Source of the DNA: Carnegiea gigantea
Lineage: Eukaryota; Streptophyta; Magnoliopsida; Caryophyllales; Cactaceae
Assembly: GCA_029747015.1 (NCBI GenBank)
Contig: JAKOGI010000025.1
Span: forward strand, 1,025,001 to 1,089,000
Direction of reading: 5' to 3'
DNA length: 64,000 nt
Both the position numbers and the translations under genes were made by a program. Shown in pieces: positions 1 to 9,009 of the stretch (its first letter is position 1; every line of letters starts with the position of its first letter). The notes under the pieces were generated by a model, which saw only the letters and a program-made list of their open reading frames with translations, had not been told where the DNA came from and searched no databases.

Positions 1-114
1 AGTACGCACAGAGTGTGTATGTAAGTATTACATTGAAGCTTCCTTCACTATGTAGATGTCTGAAATGTACGCATATGTAACTTGTTTGCCTTCCTGATTT
101 GATTCAAACGATGC

Positions 115-596
115 AGGAAAAATATGAGCAGCTGAAAGTGGGAACTGATGTGTAAGTCGGTTCCGCAGCAGATGATCACCTGTTCTTCAAGGCAAGTGGA
201 GGCTGGAGTGACAAGAGCTCCATATACGGACTTGGAAGAGAAGGTGCAGCCATGTTTGAGAGACCGATCACGTCCAGGCGTAGTGGCGGCAGCACGTCCT
301 AGGCATATTCTTCTCCCATAGTAACCTAACTCCAAGATCAGTTGCAAGTGACACAGAATGAGCTGCAAACGACTCAAGCTCGAGTTCATTCGACAGAGGA
401 GGAGCTGAGGAGTACTAGGGAGGAGTTGAGTAGTACTAGGGAGGAGTTGAGTAGTACTAGGGCGGAGTTGGAAGCTACCAGGAAGGAGATGGATGTGCAA
501 CGGATTGGGCTGCTGGAGCTTAATGCTTGGTTTGATAGCTTTTCAGCGCTGCTTGGCCACCCCACCCGTGCGGACAACTCTCAGGCATCGTCGTAG
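115..596 (+). pseudogene. Decayed C-terminal part of a plant Ptta/En/Spm-type transposase-associated protein
   Basis: Around 170-260 one frame reads LFFKASGGWSDKSSIYGLGREG, close to the GGW..KGRVYGLG signature of the plant transposase (Ptta/En/Spm) family. A stop near 300 interrupts it. From 342 an open frame continues with a heptad-like acidic coiled coil (EELRSTREELSSTREELSSTRAELEATRKE) and ends at a stop at 594-596. The coiled coil comes from a 24-bp unit repeated about three times near 400-475. The reading frame is broken, so I treat it as a remnant. A spliced functional exon set starting outside the window cannot be excluded. Confidence 0.6.
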
Positions 597-829
597 ATGT
601 AGGTATGTGTAGTCGTACCCGTTAATTGTAATTTCGGCTATGTGTAGATGTAGGCATCGTCGTACTCTGTAACATTGGGCTATGAATTTCATGCACGTGA
701 CCGATTGAACTCTGTAATTGTTGTGTTCGTGGAATGTGAAATTGTGGATATTTTGGTGCATTTTGTGTAATTTCGATGTAATTTAGGGATGCTGAACTAC
801 GCGGTGTGTATATAGCAAACAATATGCCC

Positions 830-1505
830 AGGTTGGAGACCGAAATTGATATTCTGGTCTCTGTTTGAGACCGAAATTGATATTCTGGTCTCTGTTTGAG
901 ACCGAAATGAAAGTTTGGTCTCAAACGCAGGCAGGCAGGAACATCAGCCTGTGTTGGAGACCAACCTGAAAATCGGTCTCCAATTGAGACCGGTAATCGG
1001 TCTCCAGTGGAGACCAAAGCAATAATTTTGGTCTCAGATTGAGACCAAATATATTGGTCTCCAATTGAGACCAAATTTGTTGGTCTCCAATTGAGACCAA
1101 CACTGTTGGTATCAATTAGAGACCGGCCAAATTTGGTCTCCAATGGAGACCACGGAACTTGGTGTCAATTAGAGACCGGCCAGAGTTGGTCTCTATTAGA
1201 GACCGATGTGGCTGGTCTCCAATTGAGACCAGAACATTTGGTTTCAATTAGAGACCAGCTCATTTTTGGTCTCAGATAGAGACCGGCCCAGCTTGGTCTC
1301 AGTTGGAGACCAGTAACTTGGTCTCAATTAGAGACCGGCCAGATTTGGTCTCAATTAGAGACCACTGTGCGCTTTTCGTTCTCTAAATTTGAATTGCTAT
1401 CAAAGGTTTAGAGACCGAAGATTTTCGGTCTCTGTTTGGTCTCTAAAATTATTTAGAGACCAGGTTGCCTCATTTAGAGACCGAAACGCTTCGGTCTCTA
1501 ACTGG
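830..1505. repeat. CACTA subterminal array of GAGACC/GGTCTC palindromes
   Basis: Some twenty short palindromic units of the form GAGACC-(6-20 nt)-GGTCTC follow one another, often as CAATTGAGACC...GGTCTCCAATT or TTAGAGACCG...CGGTCTCTAA. Both strands read alike. The spacers vary while the arms stay conserved. The array stops about 10 bp before the terminal repeat, which fits subterminal binding sites of a CACTA element. Confidence 0.8.
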
Positions 1506-1708
1506 GCACTTTCTTGTAGTGGTATAGCATAGTTCTTAATGACAACTTGACCAGCAACAGAAAGACCTTCAGAAAGGGGGAAAAAGGGCAGCAATCGACA
1601 AAATGGTTCAAGACAAATAGACAATCTATATCTGCAATGAATGGGAAGTCAATATCAACCTCTTGCTAAATTCACCCCCACAAAGGGGGCCCCAAAAAAA
1701 AAGTTACA

Positions 1709-1790
1709 CGTCGCCTGAGAGATTCAAACTCTCGCAGAGAAACCCCATGTACTTAGCAGGCACACGCCTTAACCACTCGGCCAAAGCGAC
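1709..1790 (-). tRNA. tRNA-Ser (anticodon GCU), probably compromised
   Basis: On the minus strand the sequence starts GTCGCTTTGGCCGAGTGG and ends CTCAGGCGAC plus discriminator G. The seven-pair acceptor stem is intact, the anticodon loop is CTGCTAA (GCU, serine) and the T stem GAGAG/CTCTC is intact. A run of nine T follows directly (1694-1702), a good RNA polymerase III terminator. Two oddities: the T loop reads TTTGAAT where TTCGAAT is expected, weakening the B box and losing C56, and the long variable arm lacks the usual CCCC half of its stem. It may be a weak or dead gene. It is the most complete of three related copies nearby. Confidence 0.75.
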
Positions 1791-1799
1791 ATGATTGAC

Positions 1800-3485
1800 C
1801 ACCTTCTCCTAATACAAAATAACGAATCATCGAAATGAAAAATAAAATGACGCTTGAGATCTATTGTATACAAATTTGACAATGAGAGTTCATCATATCA
1901 TTTACCAAAAACATGTGAGCGCTTTAGAACTTGTTATCACCCTACACAACTAAACATTATTAGTGTATTTCTGGTGAGCTTGATTTGCATAAGATCCAAA
2001 GGCAAGCTTAGCTTGCAATGTTTCGATTTATGAAATTCGGAAAACTTCTTGCATCCTTCAAAACTTACTGAAGATCTTTGAAGTTCCCTGACACGGAGTT
2101 GAACATTAGAGTGAAGAAGTAGACCTGATCATGCTTCGTGTTCTCATGCACCTATTTGCAGTACTTTTCTGAGCTTTCCCTGCTCAAATCAAACCCACAC
2201 ATTAGAGTTCATGACTCCATGGCACATGCCAGACCATTTTGTTCATGGTAAGCTGGACTTGAATAGATCATCTTCAACTTATCAAACACGGTAAAAGAAG
2301 CATGAGTGAAAACCTTGGCTATTCTATTAACTTGAGTAACGTAGTCAAATTTACATCACAACCCAATAAAAGAGCATTCAGCAACTCTAAATAGCATGTG
2401 AGGAGTAGAAAAGAGAGTCAAAGAGCACTACCCAAGTGACAGAAACTGCAGATAGCACTCTAGCACCCCGCTTGCTGTTCTAGGACTTTTTTGGCACAAG
2501 ATCTGGATTTAGTTCTGAGGAGATTAGAAAGGACTCCCGACATTCCACAACTGTTCATGGAACTTTAAGAGGTTGAGATGATGCAAGATACAAGCTACAC
2601 CGAAAGAGCATACAAGTCTTAATCGAGGGCTGCAATCTATACAAGTCAAGCACTTGTTTGTTCGAGCTCTGATTAATGCATCGTTGAACTCACCCTCACT
2701 GGACCAGAAATGAAAGGAACAAGCACATTTCCTACTGTCTGATAGCTGAAGAAAGAAGATCAATTTTTCAGCAACACTTCTTAACCAAAAAAAACGAAGG
2801 CGCTCTCCCTTCTGTCTGCTACTCAACAGAGAGGATGAATTTTTCAGTAACAGATCACTGGATTTGTATTTTTCAATCTGCTTAAGCCCTACTGGCAGTA
2901 TCAATGCCTCAAAGCTCGAACAAAATCCAGCATCATTAAGGTTAACTTAAATGCTTTTAATGGAGAGACCATCAGGGCAAGAATGATGGACAGGTAAAGC
3001 GGTAAATAGTTAAGGAAGCAGAGTAGGGAATACCAAAAGTGCAGTCTCCTCTGCAATCGACTGCAGGTGTAACAAGAGGGGAGGGCAACTAAAACCACCT
3101 GGTTCATCTCATCATTTGATGAGATTCCAAGCGAGGCACACCAATTAACAAAGAAAACTTAAAATTACACCAAGACAGAGTTATCAGCATGTTCTTTCAG
3201 GATTTAGGGGGAAACCTTTGCCGTATGATTAGTTGAGGACACCAGCAGACTGGACAACATATTGGATTCTAGTCAAAGACGGATCCGAAATTCCTCATAA
3301 TCAAACTTCACATTTCAACATCCAGCATTCCAAGATTTGGTAATTTCTTCAAATCTCCACTCAGTCCTAGTCTGCCTATTTCCAAGCATGTTGGGGAACT
3401 ATATGAGGAAAATATATATATATTGGGGCTGGAAAACTATCCAATCATTTGCAAATTTGCACAAATAATATGGCATATGAAAAAC
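1800..3485. other. Gene-free stretch between tRNA-Ser copies
   Basis: No recognisable gene. Two minus-strand open frames (2524-2904 and 2901-3107) give low-complexity, cysteine-scattered proteins that match no family I know and lack a coherent exon pattern. I leave them uncalled. Confidence 0.5.
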
Positions 3486-3489
3486 GATA

Positions 3490-3563
3490 CGTCGCCTGAG
3501 CGATTCGAACTCTTGGAGGGATACCCCATATACTTAGCAGGCACGCGCCTTGGCCAAAGCGAC
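3490..3563 (-). pseudogene. tRNA-Ser(GCU) pseudogene, D-arm deletion
   Basis: Both ends match the tRNA at 1709-1790 (GTCGCTTTGGCC start, CAGGCGAC end) and the anticodon loop CTGCTAA is kept. About 8 nt of the D arm, matching AACCACTC on the plus strand of copy 1, are missing. The B box here is canonical (GTTCGAATC). Without the D loop it should not fold as a tRNA. Flanking sequence on both sides resembles the copy at 4849, which points to duplication of a longer unit. Confidence 0.8.
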
Positions 3564-3569
3564 TCAGTT

Positions 3570-4845
3570 GACCCATCAGTACCTGATAAAGAAGATCTCA
3601 GATATAGAATTGAAAACTGACAACATTGCATAAAGCTTGCATCTGATTGTATATGAACCTGGGAATATATATTGGAGTAACATATGAATATATGACAATA
3701 GATATACATTATTTTTCCTTATGAGGGGAAAAAGGCATGAGCTTCGCTGCACTACTTGAATGTAGTTCCAACTTGTAATTCCCCATTGAAAAAAAAAAAA
3801 AAAAAACATAAAATTAGCATTTGCTCTTAACATCCAAGGTGCGCTGAACTAAACAGGCTTCACAATTGCGGGCTATTTCTATTGTCTATCAATATGGAGC
3901 CATGTAAATCTTTAGTGCATGCAGCCCATGCCCTAATTTTATTGGATATCTCTGAAGAGACATAGTCAACTCTTGATTAGAAGAAACCTAAAATGGCAAA
4001 GTAAGACCTCCTCTTCATATTGGACACATCTCCCTACCATACGACCATCCACGCCATACTGACGCATAGCAGAGTTTATGCACATACTCTACCATCTCGT
4101 TTATGGTATACTATTATGAATAAGAAACGCTCAACTTATCACAAAGAAGAACAAAAGCATGACATAAGTTATACCAAAGTGCTTGAATCACCAAGCTTTA
4201 TGGTATTGGTTAGCACTTTGTTTACATCAACGATTCCAGGAATATTGTGAGAGAGGATCTGTTCTGTGTTTGATGAGGCTGGGCAGATTTCAGGACACTG
4301 TTCACAGGATTCCGAGGGGTTCGGGAGCACATGTAAGCTACATGTGTGAACAAGTGGCCTAGTGATGTTGTTGTTAAGGGTCAGTTGATTGCCAGCGCCT
4401 CTCAGCCCCTGCCCTGAGTCGAACTGAAGCAGCACTCTCCCCTCTATCTGCTTACTGAAGCAGGAATATAACACTACGTGATCTCCATCAGATCTACAAT
4501 TCATCTGCCTAGGAAAAATACACATCACAGCTATTATCACTGCCTCAAAATTCAAACATGATTTAGCATCATAGTCTGGAAGTACTGGGTGTCTGCTAGC
4601 TAGACCTTTAAAGTCTCTAAGTTTTGAACTTAAACTTAGCTCAAATCCTGCCTGCCAATCGAAACCTCAAGCCTCAAATTTGAACCCTCCCAACATTTAA
4701 GATAACAATTTCTCTCAATACCTTTTGCTTCCATTATCAATTCTACCTCTTCCCAGGGATGTTCCAAATTCAGGAACCAGACAAGGAAAATATATTGGGC
4801 TGGCCAAATACCCAATCCCCCCCCCCCCCAAAAGAGAAAAAAAAA
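3570..4845. other. Gene-free stretch, no gene recognised
   Basis: Contains an A18 tract near 3789 and a minus-strand open frame at 4169-4555 with no recognisable domain. Around 4740-4830 the sequence resembles 3385-3470 and belongs to the duplicated unit that carries the tRNA pseudogenes. Confidence 0.45.
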
Positions 4846-4848
4846 CAA

Positions 4849-4915
4849 CTCGAACTCTCGCAGGCAAACCGCATGTACTTAACAGGCACATGCCTTAACC
4901 ACTAGGCCAAAGTGA
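4849..4915 (-). pseudogene. tRNA-Ser-derived pseudogene, truncated 3' end
   Basis: The minus strand keeps the D arm (GGCCTAGTGGTTAAGGCATG), the anticodon arm with CTGTTAA (GCU changed to GUU) and the start of the T arm. The acceptor 3' strand is replaced by an A-rich/C13 tract. The acceptor 5' strand is also mutated. It is not a working tRNA. Confidence 0.75.
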
Positions 4916-4919
4916 GGTG

Positions 4920-5725
4920 GTTGACCCATTGCTTCCTAATAACCCATAATCCACGGGCTCATAAAATGAACAACAAATAAGCAGCTTTACGATATGCTCT
5001 TCCTTAGGACTCTTGCAAAGGGCATCTTCACGGTAAAATTAGCTGAAAAAATAAAGTAAAAGCACTGTAATCTATAATGTTTTGCTTGGACTGAGCACCG
5101 AATGACAATCTAACCATTTGCCATTTGAAAGATTTTATTCTAGGTCAGGTTCTGTTTGGTTGGCACACATAAAAATGGCTGGACAAGAAGTAATGACAAC
5201 ACGCGCGGCACAACATGGACACAAAATGTGCTATCCAATCGATAGCCATTATGGTTTCTCACCTTCAATGGTCTAAAAATTACAGAAAACATTATTCCAA
5301 ATTAGTGAGCAGAGGAAGTTATAATATTTACCAGCTACCAAGTAGTGCACAAAAATGTACTTCAGTATATATTTATATCAAATATTTGAATAGGGCTATT
5401 ACATATGTAAGAAGCTAACATGTGATTACTCACCCGATCAGAATATCAAATCCCCCCCCCCCCCCCTTTCCTCTTCTAAATTATAAAAACAAAAAAGAAA
5501 AGAAAAAAATTGCATGAAGTCCATTATGAAGTTGCTAATACAATAACTAGTGCATCATTGACTGAACCAAGGACTGAAACCCAATACAATAAAATGGAAA
5601 ACAGAAGAAAAGGGCTAAGTCAACTTAAGATTCAAATACTCCTCAAAATCAGAGCCTCATACCTCAGAATGAACCACTCTCTGACAATCCAAGATCACCA
5701 TTTTATTCAAATCTTTACTATTCAT
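4920..5725. other. Gene-free spacer downstream of the YlmG gene
   Basis: AT-rich, with a C15 tract at 5452-5466. It presumably carries the 3' UTR and end signal of the minus-strand gene that stops at 5728. No other gene seen. Confidence 0.4.
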
Positions 5726-5727
5726 CA

Positions 5728-6480
5728 TCAATAACTCCCCTTGGCGCCCTTCAGAATGGAACCGAAAGTGCCCAAAACTACAAAAGCCAAGAGAGGACTG
5801 ACATCAAAGGTATCAAAAATAGGAGGAACAATATCCCTACAGAAAAGCAAATAGGGATCACAAAGATCCCTAAGTGCAGATAAGGGCTGCCTATCCCAAG
5901 GGATATTGGGGAACCAGCTAAGAAAAACCCTGACCATCAAAACCCCGGTATAAATATCTAGCCATTTAACCAACACAGATGCAACCACCGTCAATGGGGT
6001 GTTGAGATACCCAATTGGGCGGTCCTTATGTGCAGCACAAAACGGTGGGGCAACAGTGCATAAGACATTGTCTTGAAGAAACTGGATGGCTTGAAGCTGT
6101 TGGGGTGTTAGGGTTAGGAAGAAAGACTTCAAATTTATGAAAGAGTTGGTGATGATTTGGGCGATTTTGGAGGAGAGAGAAAGAGATAGTGCGAAAAGGG
6201 CAGCTAGGGTTTTGTTCCAATCTGAGAGAAAAGGGATTTTCGGAGGTGGGTTTGATGGTGAATTGAAAATGGGATTGGGGGTTTTGAATGGATGGTTGAA
6301 GAAAGAGGAGGAACGGAGGGGTTTCATGAGAGAGAGATTAGAGTTTTTGCGTGTACTGAGGAGAGGAAGAATGGTGGTGGGTCGGCGAAGAGCGAGAGAA
6401 TGGCGGTGGCGGACGGTGGCGCGGACGGCGGCGCCACTGTTGAGGAGAGTTCCAGAGGCCGTCATTGCTATATTCGCCAT
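5728..6480 (-). CDS. YLMG1: YlmG/YGGT-family protein, chloroplastic (YLMG1-like)
   Basis: A single 250-residue exon. Residues 1 to about 80 are Ser/Thr/Arg/Pro-rich and poor in acids, typical of a plastid transit peptide. The C-terminal half carries the YGGT domain: a hydrophobic segment (PLTVVASVLVKWLDIYTGVL), then VRVFLSWFPNIPWDRQPLSALRDLCDPYLLFCRDIVPPI and a last hydrophobic helix (SPLLAFVVLGTFGSIL). In plants this family sits in thylakoid or envelope membranes and is linked to nucleoid distribution and cytochrome or photosystem assembly (family knowledge). The start is the first ATG, just inside a TATA box about 35 bp upstream. A second Met at residue 6 is a possible alternative. The ylmG1 paralogue assignment is by overall resemblance. 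Confidence 0.88.
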   Translation of the reverse strand: MANIAMTASGTLLNSGAAVRATVRHRHSLALRRPTTILPLLSTRKNSNLSLMKPLRSSSFFNHPFKTPNPIFNSPSNPPPKIPFLSDWNKTLAALFALSLSLSSKIAQIITNSFINLKSFFLTLTPQQLQAIQFLQDNVLCTVAPPFCAAHKDRPIGYLNTPLTVVASVLVKWLDIYTGVLMVRVFLSWFPNIPWDRQPLSALRDLCDPYLLFCRDIVPPIFDTFDVSPLLAFVVLGTFGSILKGAKGSY

Positions 6481-6514
6481 TGTCTAAGAAAAGGTTTCAC
6501 CTCGTCTAGAGTTC

Positions 6515-6522
6515 TATATATA
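6515..6522 (-). promoter_or_regulatory. TATA box of the YlmG gene
   Basis: TATATATA on the minus strand, about 35 bp before the ATG at 6480. If transcription starts the usual 25-35 bp downstream, the 5' leader would be only a few nucleotides long, so the true start site or the second ATG may be used. Confidence 0.5.
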
Positions 6523-6566
6523 CATTGCCCTTTAATTTTCAGGTTTGTAGTATTCTACATAACTAA

Positions 6567-6744
6567 TGGCCTGTTCTTTAAATTGGACAGGTAAAAAAGG
6601 TGAAGTAGGTTAAAGTGGGTTAAATTTTTTTATGTGATATATTAAACTTGATTAAAATAATAAAAGTAGGTTAAAGTAGATTGAAGTGGGTTGAAGTGGA
6701 TTGAGGTTCATATTTTGAAATTTACCCACGAAAAGAACATACCC
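6567..6744 (+). mobile_element. Tourist-like MITE, GTTGAAGTGG family, copy 1
   Basis: Terminal inverted repeats (left GGCCTGTTCTTT; right ...CCACGAAAAGAACATACCC) are flanked by the 3-bp direct repeat TAA (6564-6566 and 6745-6747). The interior contains repeats of the AGGTTGAAGTGGG type plus a shared core TTTTTTTATGTGAT. Three more copies lie at 23933, 47257 and 50670. No coding capacity. Confidence 0.75.
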
Positions 6745-6749
6745 TAAGG

Positions 6750-7580
6750 TTTGGGATTATAATGAATTATACCTATCACGCAAATTTTATAGAAAATTTA
6801 GTATAAGGTTTCTTAATTTATTTTGTGACGATGCTCATAAAGTTATTCGGTGTCAGTTACATTTTATAGAACGTAAATACAAAATATGTGTTATATAAAG
6901 CTTTTAAATCTCTTACCATATAAGCTGATAGTTTATATATCAGATCACGTACAGGCTATAACCTGTCAATTATGCAGATCAATATTGATAGGATAAAAAT
7001 ATTTTTCTTTTATTTGAAGGTGCTTATATATAGGTCATGTGTCAAGTTATTTGTAGAGGACTGCAGTTAAATTGTATATATTTTTGTGATGATATAATAT
7101 TTAACATTATCATTCTTTGGGTTTAAAAAAGAAATATGATGGTAAATGTGGAGGACTAATACAAATCGGAAAACTTGACAACCAAATAATATGCTCCCAT
7201 GAGTTGTAGACTTGTAATACTCAAAAGCTGTCTCTTTTATATTTAAAACCAAATCTTGGCCCCAAAAAAAGAAAAAAGTATTTCGGAAAATTTGTTAATT
7301 TTTGTAATTTTGTTGTAAGAGAATATTTTTGTGAAAATTAAAGTAATCAATTTCTTTAATTTTTCTATTTCTCTATCTAAGTCTATGGAAACCTTCAATA
7401 AGTTTGATAAGACAAAATAATGTATGCACCAATATCAAATTAATAAAGAAAATGATTTTCTTGGCTTTGGGTTATATATCCAAGAATATCAAATTCAATT
7501 CCAACAAGATACATTACATTACATACAAATCAAACACCACCCCCACTTATTAAGGGAAAGGAAAAAAGAAAAAGAAAAGA
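6750..7580. other. AT-rich spacer
   Basis: No gene recognised. The stretch is AT-rich with many short runs of A and T. Confidence 0.4.
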
Positions 7581-7586
7581 AAATCA

Positions 7587-7892
7587 TTAACACAAGGGAA
7601 AAGCTTGGGGCCGTAGGATCATAGGCAATGAACGAAGATAGGCATCAATCCACCGTCCATTTGCCCCCATATGATGGGCAATGAATTTTTGAATCACCCT
7701 TAGTGTCTCCACCATGCAACTCCACCGCACCACCGCGCGTTGGCCGAGGCTGAACCCCCTCCGCCGGCTGCCCAGCTGCACCGTCCCAACCCTCCGCCTT
7801 CTTAGCCGCCTCGGCCGCCTGCACCACCCTACCAGGATGGTGGAATCCGGTAGGACTGACACGGTGATTGATCCTCTATTACTCTTAATCAT
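7587..7892 (-). CDS. Small basic plant-specific protein, function unknown
   Basis: A 101-residue protein, MIKSNRG...LRPQAFPLC, rich in Arg in its first half (WCRRPRRLRRRRVGTVQLGS) and ending with a compact block, ANGRWIDAYLRSLP followed by LRPQAFPLC. I recall a family of short uncharacterised plant proteins that share an RRxxGTVRLG-like block, an NGRxIEAY block and a C-terminal RPQ.FPLC, so I chose this frame over the 60-residue frame at 7645-7827. A good TATA box lies 68 bp upstream of the ATG. The local GC content (7640-7850) is well above its surroundings, as expected for coding sequence here. No catalytic motif or membrane segment is visible. No function is proposed. Confidence 0.6.
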   Translation of the reverse strand: MIKSNRGSITVSVLPDSTILVGWCRRPRRLRRRRVGTVQLGSRRRGFSLGQRAVVRWSCMVETLRVIQKFIAHHMGANGRWIDAYLRSLPMILRPQAFPLC

Positions 7893-7959
7893 CCCCGCAA
7901 TCTCTCTAGCTATACACTAATTATGAGCCTACTTTAAGCGATTAGTGTGGGAGTATTGC

Positions 7960-7966
7960 TTATATA
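7960..7966 (-). promoter_or_regulatory. TATA box for the small gene at 7587-7892
   Basis: CTATATAAG on the minus strand in a GC-flanked context (CCTCTATATAAGCAATAC), 68 bp before the ATG. This allows a normal leader of about 35-40 nt. Confidence 0.6.
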
Positions 7967-8607
7967 GAGGGATAAAGAAAGGAGTGTATATAATCAATCA
8001 TGATTAATGAGTCATTATGTTTACTTAAGTACTCATCTTATGTTAAGAATTAAATTAATTACTATAAGGGGGTAGCTAAAGGAGAATAAAATTTGGCTTT
8101 ATGATTTTCAAGTAATTTTTTTTAGGTGGAAGTGTGGGAGTCATGATGATAATGATATATAAGAGACTTTTTTTTTGGGGCTTTGGTGATGAAAAATGTA
8201 ATTAATTAAGTGAAATGACTGTTAATTATACTTTAATCATTTGTTAATTGGGCGACTGTAAAGCTTGATTGAAGTACCATGCGTGCAGGACCAGAAGATC
8301 CCTGTAGCAATTGTATGGGCCATCTGAACTCCAAAGTTATTTAAAATTAGTAAAGCCTTTTTTTTTTAAGGGCACTGCATTAAAGGCCAAAGTTTTCGGT
8401 GCCTTGTGCCCAAGTTTTAGACCGCAAGCCAACTCTAATGACTTATAATTTAAATCTTATAAATGGAAAAAATATGTGATGAACAGTTATAGCCCTTTAT
8501 GTATCAGCAGTAGCTCGATTCTGATAAAAACATACAGCCACAGACCCCGTCCCTCCCCCTCCAAAAAAAAGCTTCAAATTGCCATGAGTCACATTGCGTT
8601 TGGCAAT

Positions 8608-9006
8608 CAAATACCTAGTCTATGCCATACTTTAGCCAGCATTATACATTCTACCTTAGCTATGTCACTCAGTTAAAAGTTTAAAAAATTGTCTGTTTTT
8701 ATTTAAATTTCATTTATATGACTATGTTAATATCCCTCATGCCTCACATGAGAGTAAAAATAAACAAAAAAAGTTGTTAAAAGATAGTGCCTCACTTTAA
8801 ACCCGTATCCAATTTATGCCATGCCTTAACATACATGATACATTCTATCTTAAGTATAGAACTTAGGTGGCTAAAAGTTCTGAAAATTATTATAAAAGCT
8901 TCTAATTTAAATTTCATATATCTTAATTACCCCCTTCCCACACACCACAGGAAAAATAAATAAACAAACAAAAAAGTTGTTACATTTACTCACTTTTAAA
9001 CTCATA
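8608..9006. repeat. Imperfect tandem duplication, unit about 195-200 bp
   Basis: Blocks in 8608-8812 recur in order in 8813-9006: TATGCCAT..TTTAGC/CTTAAC, GATACATTCTA-like, ACTTAGGTGGCTAAAAGTT, TTTAAATTTCAT, then AATAAACAAA..AAGTTGTTA and CTCACTTT.AAAC. The copies are diverged, so the duplication is not recent. No gene within. Confidence 0.55.
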
Positions 9007-9009
9007 TAT

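Larger units (their letters stand above)
1..1521 (+). mobile_element. Right end of a CACTA (En/Spm) DNA transposon, truncated by the window edge
   Basis: The segment ends at 1510-1521 with TTTCTTGTAGTG, which reads CACTACAAGAAA on the minus strand. That is the classic plant CACTA terminal inverted repeat. Inside it lies a dense array of GAGACC/GGTCTC palindromes (about 830-1500), the expected subterminal repeat zone where the element's own proteins bind. Upstream is a decayed tail of a Ptta/En/Spm-type transposase on the plus strand. The left terminus lies outside the window, so element length and the 3-bp target duplication cannot be checked. Confidence 0.85.

Noticed and set aside
830..1500. 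Regularly spaced palindromes that might suggest a CRISPR-like array
   Set aside because: Spacing is irregular, the repeats are palindromic and the setting is a plant CACTA end; eukaryotic nuclear DNA has no CRISPR arrays.
2524..3107. Two adjoining minus-strand open frames
   Set aside because: No recognisable domain, no coding-like composition and no supportable splice structure.
4169..4555. 128-codon minus-strand frame
   Set aside because: No family resemblance; flanked by duplicated tRNA-pseudogene units and likely non-coding.
7645..7827. 60-codon minus-strand frame overlapping the small gene
   Set aside because: Overlaps the better frame 7587-7892, which has a recognisable-looking C-terminus and a TATA box in place.
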